A stretch of 64,000 bases of DNA, from assembly GCA_034005165.1 (NCBI GenBank), contig JAVEVE010000005.1:1-64000 (forward strand), read 5' to 3'. The position numbers and the translations under genes were made by a program. Under the pieces are notes generated by a model. That model was not told the origin of the DNA, searched no databases, and saw only the letters and a program-made list of their open reading frames with translations. This document shows positions 34,113 to 43,575 of this stretch, piece after piece (the first letter of the stretch is position 1; every line of letters starts with the position of its first letter). Source of the stretch: UBA1573 sp034005165. GTDB lineage: Bacteria; Pseudomonadota; Alphaproteobacteria; Micavibrionales; Micavibrionaceae.

Positions 34113-34180
34113 ATGGGATTACATCTTATTCTATTAAGCTTATGCTGTTAGAGTATGCGGATTGGAAGAGAGGTTTCTTT

Positions 34181-35815
34181 ATGGATACGGTAATGCTTGT
34201 GCTGACGATGTTGCTTCTGGTCGTTGTCAGCGGGTTTCTGGTTCGTGTCATTCCCCGTCCGCTTCCTCTCCCACTTGTGCAAATCGGATTGGGAGCTTTG
34301 ATTACGACTGTTTCCGACTTCCATGTGGATCTCGATCCCCATATTTTCTTTCTGCTGTTTATTCCCCCTCTCTTGTTTCTGGATGGTTGGAGAATTCCTA
34401 AAACTGGGCTGTTTCGTGACAAGGGAACAATTCTTGAGCTGGCCTTGGGACTTGTTATTTTCACGGTGATAGGACTTGGCTTCTTGATCCATTGGCTGAT
34501 ACCCAGCATGCCATTGGGTGTTGCCTTTATTCTTGCAGCAGTACTCTCTCCCACAGATCCTATTGCCGTATCGGCCATCTCGGCGCGCGTTCCGATCCCT
34601 AAGCGGGTCATGCATATTCTGGAAGGAGAATCTCTGCTCAATGATGCTTCCGGGCTTGTCTGTTTACGTTTTGCAACAGCCGCTGTGATGACTGGAGCTT
34701 TTTCGATTACGAACGCTATGGCAACCTTTATATGGCTTGCCCTTGGCGGAATTGGCGTGGGGGTAGCCTTGACGATAGGTGTCGGATACATCAAGAACTG
34801 GTTGTCATCCAGATGGGGAGAAGAAAGTGGTACGCAGATATTGATTAGCCTGCTCATTCCTTTCGGCGCGTATATCATAGCCGAGCATATGGCATGTTCA
34901 GGAATTCTGGCGGCAGTGGCAGCTGGGATTACCATGAGTTATGTTGAGGCCTCGGGCCAAGCCATGGCTTCAACGCGTATTCGCAGGAATGTAGTATGGG
35001 ATGCGGTGCAATTTTCGGCAAACGGTGTAATTTTTGTTCTGCTTGGCCAACAACTTCCTGATCTGGCAAGGGGAGCAACCACTGTTATAACTGAAGCAGG
35101 ACATAGAGAAGCCTGGTGGCTGGTTGTCTATGTGATTGCTATTCTGGGATCACTTGCAGCCCTGCGATTTATATGGGTTTGGCTTTCTGTGCGTTTTACA
35201 ATGATGCGTGCGCATTTGCGTGGAGAGGCTCTTCAACCTATGCATTGGCGTATGATTTCCGTGATGTCACTGTCTGGTGTTCGTGGTGCAATTACTTTAG
35301 CCGCCGCCCTGACAATTCCTTTAGCTTTACCCGATGGGACACCATTTCCGGCAAGGGATATGGTTATATTTCTTGCTGCAGCAATCATTATATCTTCTCT
35401 CATTCTGGCAACGGTAGCACTACCCAGACTGCTTCACGGATTGGATATCCCGCAAGAAAGCCATCAGGAAGAGGAAGATTTTGCACGTATGTCTGCTGCT
35501 AAAGCCGCAATGCAGGCCATAGAAAAAACACAGCATGAAATGGCGGAAGGGCGAACAGATGCTGATCTTTATGCGCGGGCGGCCATCAGAGTGATGGAGT
35601 TGTATCGTCCACATATAGAGGATAAAGCCGTCAAAACGGGGGAAGAGCGCGATGTAATCCGCCAAATTGATAATATAGAACGTTACTTGCATCTGGCCGC
35701 AATCAAAGCAGAAAGATCTGAAATCCTGAAACTTGCCAAGTCAAGGCAGGTGGAGGACGATATGATGCGCAAATTACTGCGTGAAATTGATTTGGTTGAA
35801 GCAAGATATCTTTAA
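34181..35815 (+). CDS. CPA1-family Na+/H+ antiporter
   Basis: A 544-residue protein with about 12 membrane helices and the CPA1 signatures FIPPLLFLDGWRI, LSPTDPIAVSAI and LEGESLLNDASGLVCLRFA, then SGVRGAITLAAALTIP. A soluble C-terminal tail of about 110 residues is charged and may be regulatory. The ATG at 34181 has AGAGAGG upstream; an earlier in-frame ATG at 34142 lacks it. It probably exports Na+ or K+ for pH control. Confidence 0.92.
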   Translation: MDTVMLVLTMLLLVVVSGFLVRVIPRPLPLPLVQIGLGALITTVSDFHVDLDPHIFFLLFIPPLLFLDGWRIPKTGLFRDKGTILELALGLVIFTVIGLGFLIHWLIPSMPLGVAFILAAVLSPTDPIAVSAISARVPIPKRVMHILEGESLLNDASGLVCLRFATAAVMTGAFSITNAMATFIWLALGGIGVGVALTIGVGYIKNWLSSRWGEESGTQILISLLIPFGAYIIAEHMACSGILAAVAAGITMSYVEASGQAMASTRIRRNVVWDAVQFSANGVIFVLLGQQLPDLARGATTVITEAGHREAWWLVVYVIAILGSLAALRFIWVWLSVRFTMMRAHLRGEALQPMHWRMISVMSLSGVRGAITLAAALTIPLALPDGTPFPARDMVIFLAAAIIISSLILATVALPRLLHGLDIPQESHQEEEDFARMSAAKAAMQAIEKTQHEMAEGRTDADLYARAAIRVMELYRPHIEDKAVKTGEERDVIRQIDNIERYLHLAAIKAERSEILKLAKSRQVEDDMMRKLLREIDLVEARYL

Positions 35816-35825
35816 TGCCTGGGGT

Positions 35826-37199
35826 CTACGCACTTAGAAGGTGTTCTCTCAACTTCCCGAAATCATTTTTCATGATTGTGTATTCCTCGGGGCGATCCAT
35901 TAAATCCGCTATTTGGGTTGGTAATTGAGGGCGAAGGCCGATAGCCTTTTCAACTACATCTGGGAATTTTGCGGGATGCGCACAAGCCAGTGCAACGCAA
36001 GGACCTTCATGTTCGATATTGGAAGTGTGCAGGGCATGAACGCCAACAGCAGTATGAGGATCAATAATCACACCGCTTTCAGAATAAATTCTGCGAATGG
36101 TTTCAAGAGTCTGGTCGTCACTGCATCGACGAGCAATAAAATGACGGCGAGAGCCTTCCAGCGCATCAGGGCCAACCTCATAAGCGCCGGAATTTTTCAT
36201 GTCTGCCATTTTCTTGAGAAGGCGCGGTGTGTCTCGTCCTAAGCAGTCATAAAGGAAGCGTTCAAAGTTACTGGATATCTGGATATCCATACTCGGGCTG
36301 TAGCTGGGTTCGACAGTCGAAAGTTTCATCGCGCCACTTTCAAAATAGCGGGTCAAAACATCATTGCGGTTTGATCCAACAATCAATGGCCCGATATCTG
36401 CACCCATCTGCCGCGCTACCCAACCGGCATATATATTGCCAAAATTTCCTGTGGGAACTGCAAATGCGGGGGAGGCTTTCAGTTGTCGCGAAGTTTCAAC
36501 GTAATAGACAATCTGGGCAATGATGCGCGCCCAGTTAATAGAGTTAATTGCAGACAGATTCTTCTGTTCGCGAAGTTGGGTATCGGCAAATGCCTGTTTT
36601 ACCAGATTTTGACAATCATCAAATGTACCCTCAACTGCGATATTATGCACATTATCAGCGATAACACTTGTCATCTGACGGCGTTGGATATCTGATGTTC
36701 GTCCATGCGGGTGCAGTATCGTAATAGAAATATTTTTGCGACCCTTGCAAGCCTCTATGGCAGCAGACCCAGTATCACCTGATGTCGCGCCGATAATTGT
36801 AATTTTCTGACCGCTCTTCTCCAGAACATAGTCAAACATTCGTCCAAGAAACTGCAAAGCGACATCTTTAAAAGCAAGTGTAGGTCCGTGGAAAAGCTCC
36901 AGAAGATAAACATTATTTCCGATCTGACGCAGTGGTGTAATATCAGGATCGTTAAATGTATAGGGTGTGTAGGTGTCGTCAATGATTCTTCTGAAGTCTG
37001 CTTCGGGGATGTCTTTACCTATAAAGGGAAACATGACCTTCATGGCCACATCCTGATAGGAATGGCAATCATTTAGATCAAACAAGAATGGCCATGATAC
37101 AGGTACAAATAGCCCACCGTCTTTTGCCAGACCGGACAATAAAACGTCTATAAAGCTTGATGAAGAGTTGTCCGTGGAGCGTGTGGAAACATAGCGCAT
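35826..37199 (-). CDS. thrC: Threonine synthase
   Basis: A 457-residue PLP enzyme making threonine from O-phosphohomoserine. N-terminal MRYVSTRS and GLAKDGGLFVP, the PLP lysine in GPTLAFKDVALQFLGR and the phosphate loop GATSGDTGSAAIE are all present. The ATG at 37199 has AGGAG 9 nt upstream. An extended -10 box (TGCTATATT) just upstream suggests its own promoter behind the PBP1A terminator. Confidence 0.95.
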   Translation of the reverse strand: MRYVSTRSTDNSSSSFIDVLLSGLAKDGGLFVPVSWPFLFDLNDCHSYQDVAMKVMFPFIGKDIPEADFRRIIDDTYTPYTFNDPDITPLRQIGNNVYLLELFHGPTLAFKDVALQFLGRMFDYVLEKSGQKITIIGATSGDTGSAAIEACKGRKNISITILHPHGRTSDIQRRQMTSVIADNVHNIAVEGTFDDCQNLVKQAFADTQLREQKNLSAINSINWARIIAQIVYYVETSRQLKASPAFAVPTGNFGNIYAGWVARQMGADIGPLIVGSNRNDVLTRYFESGAMKLSTVEPSYSPSMDIQISSNFERFLYDCLGRDTPRLLKKMADMKNSGAYEVGPDALEGSRRHFIARRCSDDQTLETIRRIYSESGVIIDPHTAVGVHALHTSNIEHEGPCVALACAHPAKFPDVVEKAIGLRPQLPTQIADLMDRPEEYTIMKNDFGKLREHLLSA

Positions 37200-37225
37200 A
37201 ATGAATATCTCCTGTAATACGGACA

Positions 37226-37234
37226 AATATAGCA
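37226..37234 (-). promoter_or_regulatory. Extended -10 element of the thrC promoter
   Basis: TGCTATATT on the minus strand, about 30 nt upstream of the thrC start and just after the terminator. No good -35 is visible, as is common for extended -10 promoters. Confidence 0.4.
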
Positions 37235-37262
37235 CGAGATCGTATAGAAAAAAGGAATAAAA

Positions 37263-37298
37263 AAAGATGCCGCTTGTAACCAAGGGCATCTCTTTTTA
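37263..37298 (-). terminator. Intrinsic terminator between PBP1A and thrC
   Basis: AGATGCC/GGCATCT stem with a T-rich tail on the minus strand, and also an A/T flank that would work on the plus strand. It lies 135 nt after the PBP1A stop. Confidence 0.75.
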
Positions 37299-37432
37299 AT
37301 AAGGGACGGAAGTCCCGATGAGGTAGAACTTATAAGATGTTCTTGCAGCGCAACTTATCACAAAAAAATATTTGTACAAACATTTTTTTATAATCTTCTC
37401 GACAGGGTGAATTCACTCTCCTGTCAGGACTG

Positions 37433-39874
37433 CTAATAGAGACCACCTGTTCCTTGTAAAGTCGAGTCTGTATCAGGACGCGGCTCTAATAATTCTCCGG
37501 CAGGAAGAGGCTCATCAATAACTTCGAACTGCGCATCGCGTTGTGCGGCTTGATCGCTGTACGAACGGTATCCAGGAGGTAAGGTATTCGGCTCTGTTCC
37601 GGCAAGGAACGGTTCCCAGATTGCATCGGGATCTCCGGCATAAGTGCGTTGACCGGACTTTGCATTCACTTGGACCATACGCACGCCTGCAGGAACACGG
37701 AACGGGGTAGGCGGAACATTTTCGAATGCCTTCTCAATAAATTCCTGGAATACAGGAAGTGCGACAGAAGATCCTGTCTCCTTTTTCCCGAGCGATTTCG
37801 GATCATCAAATCCTGTGTAAACACCGATCACCATATCCGGCGTAAACCCTATAAACCACGCATCCTTGGAGTCATTTGTTGTTCCTGTCTTTCCTGCCAA
37901 AGGGCGATCCAGAGAAACAAGCTTACGGGCTGTTCCTCGTTGAACAACGCCTTCCATAATCGACACCATTTGATAAGTGGTTCTAGGGTCTGCAATTTGT
38001 TCACGTGTGTCAGGCAAATCCGGTGTGTTCTGGTTTTCCCACTTGATTAACGGACCGCATCCGGTGCACGGGCGCAAATCCGATTTTTCAATAGTCTTAC
38101 CGAAGCGATCCTGAACACGGTCGATAAAGCTCGGGGTGATTTTCTTACCTCCGTTAACGATCATACCGTAAGCTGTCGTCAGCTTCATTAGAGTAGTTTC
38201 ACTCGCACCGAGCGTCGCTGACAGATAGGGCTGCATATCATCGGAGATACCAAATTTTTTGGCATAATCAACAACCGTATCAATTCCGATTTGTTGGGCC
38301 AAGCGAATGGTCATCAGGTTACGGGATTTCTCGACACCGACACGTAGCGGCGTAGGTCCGTAAAACTCGCCGGAGTAGTTCTCCGGACGCCAGACATTCC
38401 CTGCACTATCGGTAAAGACAATCGGTGCATCCATAATGATGGTGGATGGAGTATAGCCTTTATCAAGGGCCGCCAGATAAACAAATGGTTTGAATGCCGA
38501 TCCGGGTTGTCTTTCAGCTTGCGTTGCGCGGTTAAATTCGCTCCCGTCAAATTTCCACCCTCCTTGAATAGCAAGAATGCGCCCTGTGTTCGGATCAAGT
38601 GCCACCAAGGCACCTTGAATTTCTGGAACTTGTCTCAAAACATAATCTGCCTTGTCTTTTGCAGTTTCTGCTTCTGCAAGAACCAAATCTCCTGCCTTAA
38701 GGGATTTGTTTTTGCTCCATGTCATGTCTTCGGCACGGATACGGGATTTTGTGCCGTCACTAAAACCGATTTGTGCACTGCCTCCTGCGACATCTAGAAC
38801 CATAGCCAAGCGCCAGTTCGCAAGCATACCTACGGGGCCGGGCTTGGATTTAACAACCTCTTGCCAGTTGTCGGTTGTGCCAATCCGTTCAATTGGTCCG
38901 CGCCAGCCGTGGCGGCGATCATAATCCAACAATCCATCCTGGAGTGTTTTTTCAGCAATAGCTTGCAGACGTGGATCAAGGCTGGTTCTAACCGACAAGC
39001 CTCCGCCATAAAGAGCTTCTGATCCATAGTCTTTAATTAACTCGCGACGAACCTCTTCGGCGAAGTACGGGGCATTGACAACATCCTCTTCTTTGATGGC
39101 GACAACGACAAGAGGCGTTTCTTTTGCTAATTCCGCTTGCGTATCCGTGATGTAATGCTCAACAACCATGCGATCTATAACCCAGTTTCTTCGAGCAACA
39201 GCGGCATCATGTTTATGCACAGGATGGTAATTATTAGGAGCCTTTGGCAGTGCGGCCAGAAATGCAGCTTCGGCAACATTCAATTCATCAAGAGGCTTAT
39301 TAAAATAATGGAGGGATGCAGCCGCAACACCATAAGCACGGGAGCCAAGAAAAATCTGGTTGAGATATAGTTCCAGAATACGGTCTTTGGACAAGACCTG
39401 TTCCATCTTATAGGCCAGTATGGCTTCCTTGATCTTCCGTCCATAAGAGACTTCGTTGCTGAGAAGGAAGTTCTTGGCAACTTGCTGAGTGATGGTTGAT
39501 GCCCCGACAGGTCGTCGACCGCTCCCTGCATTTTTAATGTTGGTTACAACAGCACGGGCAATCGCACTCAGGTCTACGCCCTTGTGTTTGTAAAAATTCT
39601 GATCCTCGGCAGAAAGAAATGCTTCCTTCACAATGTCAGGGATTTCCTGAATAGGAACAAAAATACGTTTTTCTTCGGCAAACTCCGCCAGAAACCGTCC
39701 GTCGCCTGCGTGAACACGTGTCACAACAGGAGGTTTGTAATCCTGCAGCTGGGCAAATTCGGGCAAAGACTGTCCGTATTTATAGAAGATAGCAAAAACC
39801 AGAATAACCCCGGCTACGGCTCCGATAAAGCCCAGCGAGATCAGAAATAAAAAAAAGCGGCCGATCCATTTCAT
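37433..39874 (-). CDS. mrcA: Penicillin-binding protein 1A (class A PBP)
   Basis: An 813-residue bifunctional peptidoglycan synthase. A membrane anchor (FFLFLISLGFIGAVAGVILVFAIF) is followed by the GT51 transglycosylase (FLSAEDQNFYKHKGVD, GASTITQQVAKNFLL), a PBP1A-type OB insert, and a transpeptidase with the active Ser in PGSAFKP, SRN and KTGTTND. The C-terminal tail is Pro/Glu-rich. It is divergent from the VanX-like peptidase gene with 51 nt between the starts. Confidence 0.96.
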   Translation of the reverse strand: MKWIGRFFLFLISLGFIGAVAGVILVFAIFYKYGQSLPEFAQLQDYKPPVVTRVHAGDGRFLAEFAEEKRIFVPIQEIPDIVKEAFLSAEDQNFYKHKGVDLSAIARAVVTNIKNAGSGRRPVGASTITQQVAKNFLLSNEVSYGRKIKEAILAYKMEQVLSKDRILELYLNQIFLGSRAYGVAAASLHYFNKPLDELNVAEAAFLAALPKAPNNYHPVHKHDAAVARRNWVIDRMVVEHYITDTQAELAKETPLVVVAIKEEDVVNAPYFAEEVRRELIKDYGSEALYGGGLSVRTSLDPRLQAIAEKTLQDGLLDYDRRHGWRGPIERIGTTDNWQEVVKSKPGPVGMLANWRLAMVLDVAGGSAQIGFSDGTKSRIRAEDMTWSKNKSLKAGDLVLAEAETAKDKADYVLRQVPEIQGALVALDPNTGRILAIQGGWKFDGSEFNRATQAERQPGSAFKPFVYLAALDKGYTPSTIIMDAPIVFTDSAGNVWRPENYSGEFYGPTPLRVGVEKSRNLMTIRLAQQIGIDTVVDYAKKFGISDDMQPYLSATLGASETTLMKLTTAYGMIVNGGKKITPSFIDRVQDRFGKTIEKSDLRPCTGCGPLIKWENQNTPDLPDTREQIADPRTTYQMVSIMEGVVQRGTARKLVSLDRPLAGKTGTTNDSKDAWFIGFTPDMVIGVYTGFDDPKSLGKKETGSSVALPVFQEFIEKAFENVPPTPFRVPAGVRMVQVNAKSGQRTYAGDPDAIWEPFLAGTEPNTLPPGYRSYSDQAAQRDAQFEVIDEPLPAGELLEPRPDTDSTLQGTGGLY

Positions 39875-39925
39875 GGCCTTGTTTATCGCACAAGACGCAC
39901 ACGCAGAAAAGGGTTATAAGAGCTG

Positions 39926-40693
39926 ATGGAGAATTTAAAATATATTCCGAACGCGGACCTGATCCCGTTTGATCTGGCCGCCTCATTGCCGACAGTCGGG
40001 AATGCCCTGATTTGCGAATGTGTCTACGCACAAAAAGACCATAAAGAAAATGTCTTCGGACAAATATACGCTCCCGAAGCGCGCATTCTGGGCCATAAAG
40101 ACATGGTTTTGTTGGTACTTCTGGCGGCGATGGATTTACACCAAAGCCACGAATGGACGTTGATTGTAAAAGATTGTTTGCGGCCTGTAGAAGCGCAGCA
40201 AAAAATGATCGACACGGACATTGTTCGTAAAAATCCGCAATGGCTTGAAGAGCCAAGATTTTTATCCTCTCCGGGACAAGGGGGGCACCCAAGGGGTTTG
40301 GCTGTAGACCTTTCCGCATGTGATAAGGATGGGAGGAACATCGATTTCGGTACAGCCTTTGACCATTTTTCTCATAGCTCTGATGCTGCGCATAACCCTG
40401 CTCACAGGCAACATCCGCATTTAGCGGCATCTGTCAGAGAGAACAGGGGTAAGCTGGACAGGGCTATGGAACGCGCGGCAAAGACCCTCAAAATGGAATT
40501 GGTCTTTCTCTCAACGGAATGGTGGGATTTCAGAATGCCTGCCGCTTACAGCAACATGTTTTCCCCTATTCGGGATGCCGATCTCGAACCGTGGCAGAAA
40601 ATGATAACAGCACCGTCGGATATTCCTCAGGCGCAAAAGGACAAAATAACCCTAAGCCTGACGAACAGCTTGAAGAAATTCGGAAATTTTTGA
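39926..40693 (+). CDS. M15-family D-Ala-D-Ala dipeptidase-like protein
   Basis: A 255-residue zinc peptidase of the VanX/DdpX group: RPVEAQQKMI, the zinc motif GHPRGLAVDLSACD and the catalytic EWWDFRMP. No clear signal peptide, which fits cytosolic VanX-type enzymes that recycle D-Ala-D-Ala. Position opposite PBP1A supports a role in wall turnover. Its 3' end overlaps convergent trpF by 42 nt. Confidence 0.86.
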   Translation: MENLKYIPNADLIPFDLAASLPTVGNALICECVYAQKDHKENVFGQIYAPEARILGHKDMVLLVLLAAMDLHQSHEWTLIVKDCLRPVEAQQKMIDTDIVRKNPQWLEEPRFLSSPGQGGHPRGLAVDLSACDKDGRNIDFGTAFDHFSHSSDAAHNPAHRQHPHLAASVRENRGKLDRAMERAAKTLKMELVFLSTEWWDFRMPAAYSNMFSPIRDADLEPWQKMITAPSDIPQAQKDKITLSLTNSLKKFGNF

Positions 40694-41278
40694 GCAATCC
40701 TTAATTCCGGGGGCAGATTCAACGCCGCTAGAGACGTCAACAGCGTCAGGAGACAGGGTAGACAGGGCTTCCTTGATGTTTCCTGCATGCAACCCGCCGG
40801 AAAGCATCCAGGGCCTCGAGAATTTGCGATTCTGAAGGATTCTCCAATCAAAGCTTTGCCCACTACCGCCAAATTGGGGAGTTTTTGCGTCGAAGAGCAA
40901 CCAATCGCTTACCTGCTCATAGTCTGCTATCCCATCCAGATCAGACTGCTGTGCAACGGGAAGGGCTTTGATAACAGGGATGTGGAACATGGATTTAATC
41001 TCCGCAACACGTACAGGGTCTTCATGGCCATGAAGCTGGATCATATCAATTGGAACCGCAGAAACAGTGCGATCTAGCGTAGCGTTGTCCGGATTGACAA
41101 ATAACCCGACTGTACGTACGCCTGTCGGGGCTGTGCGTGCTAGAATACGGGCTTGCTCGGGGTCAATATAGCGGGATGACGGTGGGTAAAAGACCAGACC
41201 GATAAATCTGGCGCCCCCTTTGGCGGCGCAATCCAGATGTGAGGGATTAGAAATTCCGCAAATCTTAACGTCTGTCAT
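40652..41278 (-). CDS. trpF: Phosphoribosylanthranilate isomerase
   Basis: A 208-residue TIM-barrel enzyme of tryptophan synthesis: start VKICGI, FIGLVFYPPSSRYI, IQLHGHED, and the phosphate-binding LSGGLHAGNI and DVSSGVES. trpB and trpA, which often follow, are not here; trpF stands alone. Confidence 0.95.
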   Translation of the reverse strand: MTDVKICGISNPSHLDCAAKGGARFIGLVFYPPSSRYIDPEQARILARTAPTGVRTVGLFVNPDNATLDRTVSAVPIDMIQLHGHEDPVRVAEIKSMFHIPVIKALPVAQQSDLDGIADYEQVSDWLLFDAKTPQFGGSGQSFDWRILQNRKFSRPWMLSGGLHAGNIKEALSTLSPDAVDVSSGVESAPGIKDCSKISEFLQAVRQA

Positions 41279-41318
41279 GATATTTTTTCCGAAATGGAAA
41301 GCTTTCTCTGCGATTCAT

Positions 41319-41347
41319 TTGTGCTTTTCGAGATTTTTCAGTATAAT
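41319..41347 (+). promoter_or_regulatory. Promoter for the 41404 gene
   Basis: Perfect -10 TATAAT (41342-41347) with a weak -35 TTGTGC (41319-41324), spacer 17 nt, in the divergent region with trpF. Confidence 0.5.
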
Positions 41348-41403
41348 AATCGAGAAAGCAAGTAAAATTATAGAACTCTATATAAGAATTGCTGAAAGGG
41401 AAG

Positions 41404-41817
41404 ATGAGCATGGCACTTGATCTGGATGACGATGACGATATCCTCGCCGCCAAAGCTAAGAAGAATGCACGGGAAGAGACACAATACATCCTTCCTGAAA
41501 GCGCGCCTGTTCTCCCGAGTATAATCAGCGGAGACCGTGATGCCGAGCTGGTTGTAAATGTCGACTCTCAGGCAGCGATTCTGTATAACAAGCCGCTGCC
41601 CGAAGATATTGATTGGGCGGAATATGATATAGATTTGTCCATGTTGACCTTTGTCACGAACAAAGGAAAGATTCAGGGATTGGGAATGAAGGTCCATAAA
41701 CCCTTCCGGAAATATTTGTCCAAAGCAGACGAGATCATGTTGATCTATATGCAGGACTCAAAAATTCCGATGTCATTCGTCCCTGTGAAGCTGGTGGTTC
41801 GGTATACAGGAATATAA
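41404..41817 (+). CDS. Unknown acidic soluble protein
   Basis: A 137-residue protein with a strongly acidic N-terminus (LDLDDDDDILAAKAKK) and a compact C-terminal domain of alternating beta strands (LTFVTNKGKIQGLGMKVHK, EIMLIYMQDSKIPMSFVPVKLVVRYTGI). No signal or membrane segment. The ATG at 41404 has GAAAGGG upstream. The next gene starts 48 nt later on the same strand. No family recognised. Confidence 0.72.
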   Translation: MSMALDLDDDDDILAAKAKKNAREETQYILPESAPVLPSIISGDRDAELVVNVDSQAAILYNKPLPEDIDWAEYDIDLSMLTFVTNKGKIQGLGMKVHKPFRKYLSKADEIMLIYMQDSKIPMSFVPVKLVVRYTGI

Positions 41818-41865
41818 GTTCATAAGAACAAAACGGTAATTGGTAAGGATTAAGAGGAGTAGAAA

Positions 41866-43575
41866 ATGAACAAAGCACTAGCGCTGAAGCAGCTCGGAGA
41901 GGCTTTCTATTACGATAGATACGAGCAGATAAATCCTTCGGGCATGTTGGATAAAGCTGTCGCAATGAAGGACTCTGTTGCGTATTCGCAAGAGCAAGTT
42001 GCTGCGCTCAGTAGGAAAATCGACGCTGCACCGAATGTCTCGAAAGTTATTAGTTCAATCACAGAGCAATCGACGGATGTTGAAGCATTTTCCGCAGCGT
42101 TGGTAAAAAAGCTCAAACAAGACCCGCAACTGATTGAAAAGTTAGAAAAAGAGTTGGTAAAAAATCCGGAACTTGGGAAACAGCTCGCAGATAAGATTGT
42201 AAAGAATCAGGCTGCTGCTTCTCAAGATTTGATGCGCTATAACGGAAGCAATTTACAGGCAATAGTAAGCCCGGGGCAACCAACTCCGGCACCGACGCCG
42301 ACAACCACAGCGCCTGCTAAGCAACCTAATGCCGCACCACAGGGAACAAAGCCCACTCAACCAACTAAGCCAGCTGCGGCGCCGACAACCGCAGCGCCTG
42401 TGGCAGCTCCGGCAGATCCTGCTGTTACACCAACCAAACCTGCAGTAGATATTCCGAAGCCTCCAGAGGACGCTTTCACGGTTCAGACAATGGGTAAACA
42501 GATTTATAATGATATTCTCACAAAATCTGATGCAGATGTCTCGAAGATGATTGATCCGTCCTTTGTAAAAGGTATGGCTGCGGGAATGGCGACCATGGCC
42601 GTTGATAAATTCGGCGTCGATGAAGCCAAGGCGCACGGTTTTGCTGAGCGTGTGGGTGGAGATCCCAAACTGCAAGAAGCCATTGCTAATAATTTGAAAG
42701 AGCACCCTGATTTTGTGCGTAATCTGGCGAAAATGGCAAACGATGATAGCCAAGTGCCTGACTCTGTGCGTCAGACAGCAAAAAAAGAACTGGAACGGAT
42801 CATGGAAAAACCAGAACTGTTAGCCAGTGATGACTACGTCAACGGCCTGAATGGAAAGTTGCAAATGGCAGGCGGACTAAATAAATTTGCTTCCATGTTT
42901 GAGAACATGTTCGGCGTCGATATGAAAGGCATGATGAGTAATGTTGGTGAGTTCTTTCAGGGGTTCATCCAAAAAATCATGGACTTTATCGGAAACTTGA
43001 CGGGAAATCCGAATATGGTCAGCGGAAGCAATATGGCCCTCGGAATGACTCAAAATTTGCACCATTCCATGTATGAAAAACAGTCCATGCGTGTTTTGCC
43101 TGACGAGAGAGGGCAGCTCTTCCACGAAGTGAAGAACGGAAACTCCACATATAAAGAACAAAACACGATAGAAGTGCAAGGGGCTAATGGCACGGCTGTA
43201 AGGATTATTCCGACTGACGGGGCTGTCAAGCTCTCCGAAAAAGCAAATGGGGAGGTAAGACTTCGAGTTGCTGCATCCTATGATGATGAAGGAAGAGTGC
43301 GCTATACGCGTGATGTCTCTCTGTCGAAAGAGGGATATGAGCAATATAAAGCTCAAGTAGCGATGCGCGGTGCCAATGAACCTGTAAGAGAGCCCCCGAA
43401 ACGTGAGCCGATGCAAACAGCGTATCTTGATCCGAAAAGTGGTATGGAAGTTCCTGACCCGACTATCAGGCCGCAACAGCAAGGTCCTGGCTACACCGAT
43501 CCGAATCTGACCAAGAAGTTGATGCAAAACCCCGATGCGGCAATGCAAGGGATGGGGATGGGCTTATCGACCTAG
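41866..43575 (+). CDS. Large unknown protein with Pro/Ala/Thr linker
   Basis: A 569-residue soluble protein without a signal peptide. Residues 1-130 are helical and contain a KLxxDPxLxxxLxxxLxxxPE unit (QDPQLIEKLEKELVKNPELG) that recurs in altered form near 270 (GDPKLQEAIANNLKEHPDFV). Residues about 140-205 are a P/A/T-rich linker. The centre is helical (FASMFENMFGVDMKGMMSN) and the C-terminal part is beta-rich with a Pro-rich end. It is probably cotranscribed with the 41404 gene. Function unknown; a secretion substrate or scaffold is possible. It converges with aacS. Confidence 0.75.
   Translation: MNKALALKQLGEAFYYDRYEQINPSGMLDKAVAMKDSVAYSQEQVAALSRKIDAAPNVSKVISSITEQSTDVEAFSAALVKKLKQDPQLIEKLEKELVKNPELGKQLADKIVKNQAAASQDLMRYNGSNLQAIVSPGQPTPAPTPTTTAPAKQPNAAPQGTKPTQPTKPAAAPTTAAPVAAPADPAVTPTKPAVDIPKPPEDAFTVQTMGKQIYNDILTKSDADVSKMIDPSFVKGMAAGMATMAVDKFGVDEAKAHGFAERVGGDPKLQEAIANNLKEHPDFVRNLAKMANDDSQVPDSVRQTAKKELERIMEKPELLASDDYVNGLNGKLQMAGGLNKFASMFENMFGVDMKGMMSNVGEFFQGFIQKIMDFIGNLTGNPNMVSGSNMALGMTQNLHHSMYEKQSMRVLPDERGQLFHEVKNGNSTYKEQNTIEVQGANGTAVRIIPTDGAVKLSEKANGEVRLRVAASYDDEGRVRYTRDVSLSKEGYEQYKAQVAMRGANEPVREPPKREPMQTAYLDPKSGMEVPDPTIRPQQQGPGYTDPNLTKKLMQNPDAAMQGMGMGLST

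Noticed and set aside
37303..37316. GGGAC/GTCCC dyad upstream of thrC as a leader attenuator
   Set aside because: Short stem, no threonine-rich leader peptide, and a separate terminator explains the region better.
42877..43548. Antisense frame inside the 569-residue gene
   Set aside because: It lies wholly within a better-supported gene and has no protein-like features.
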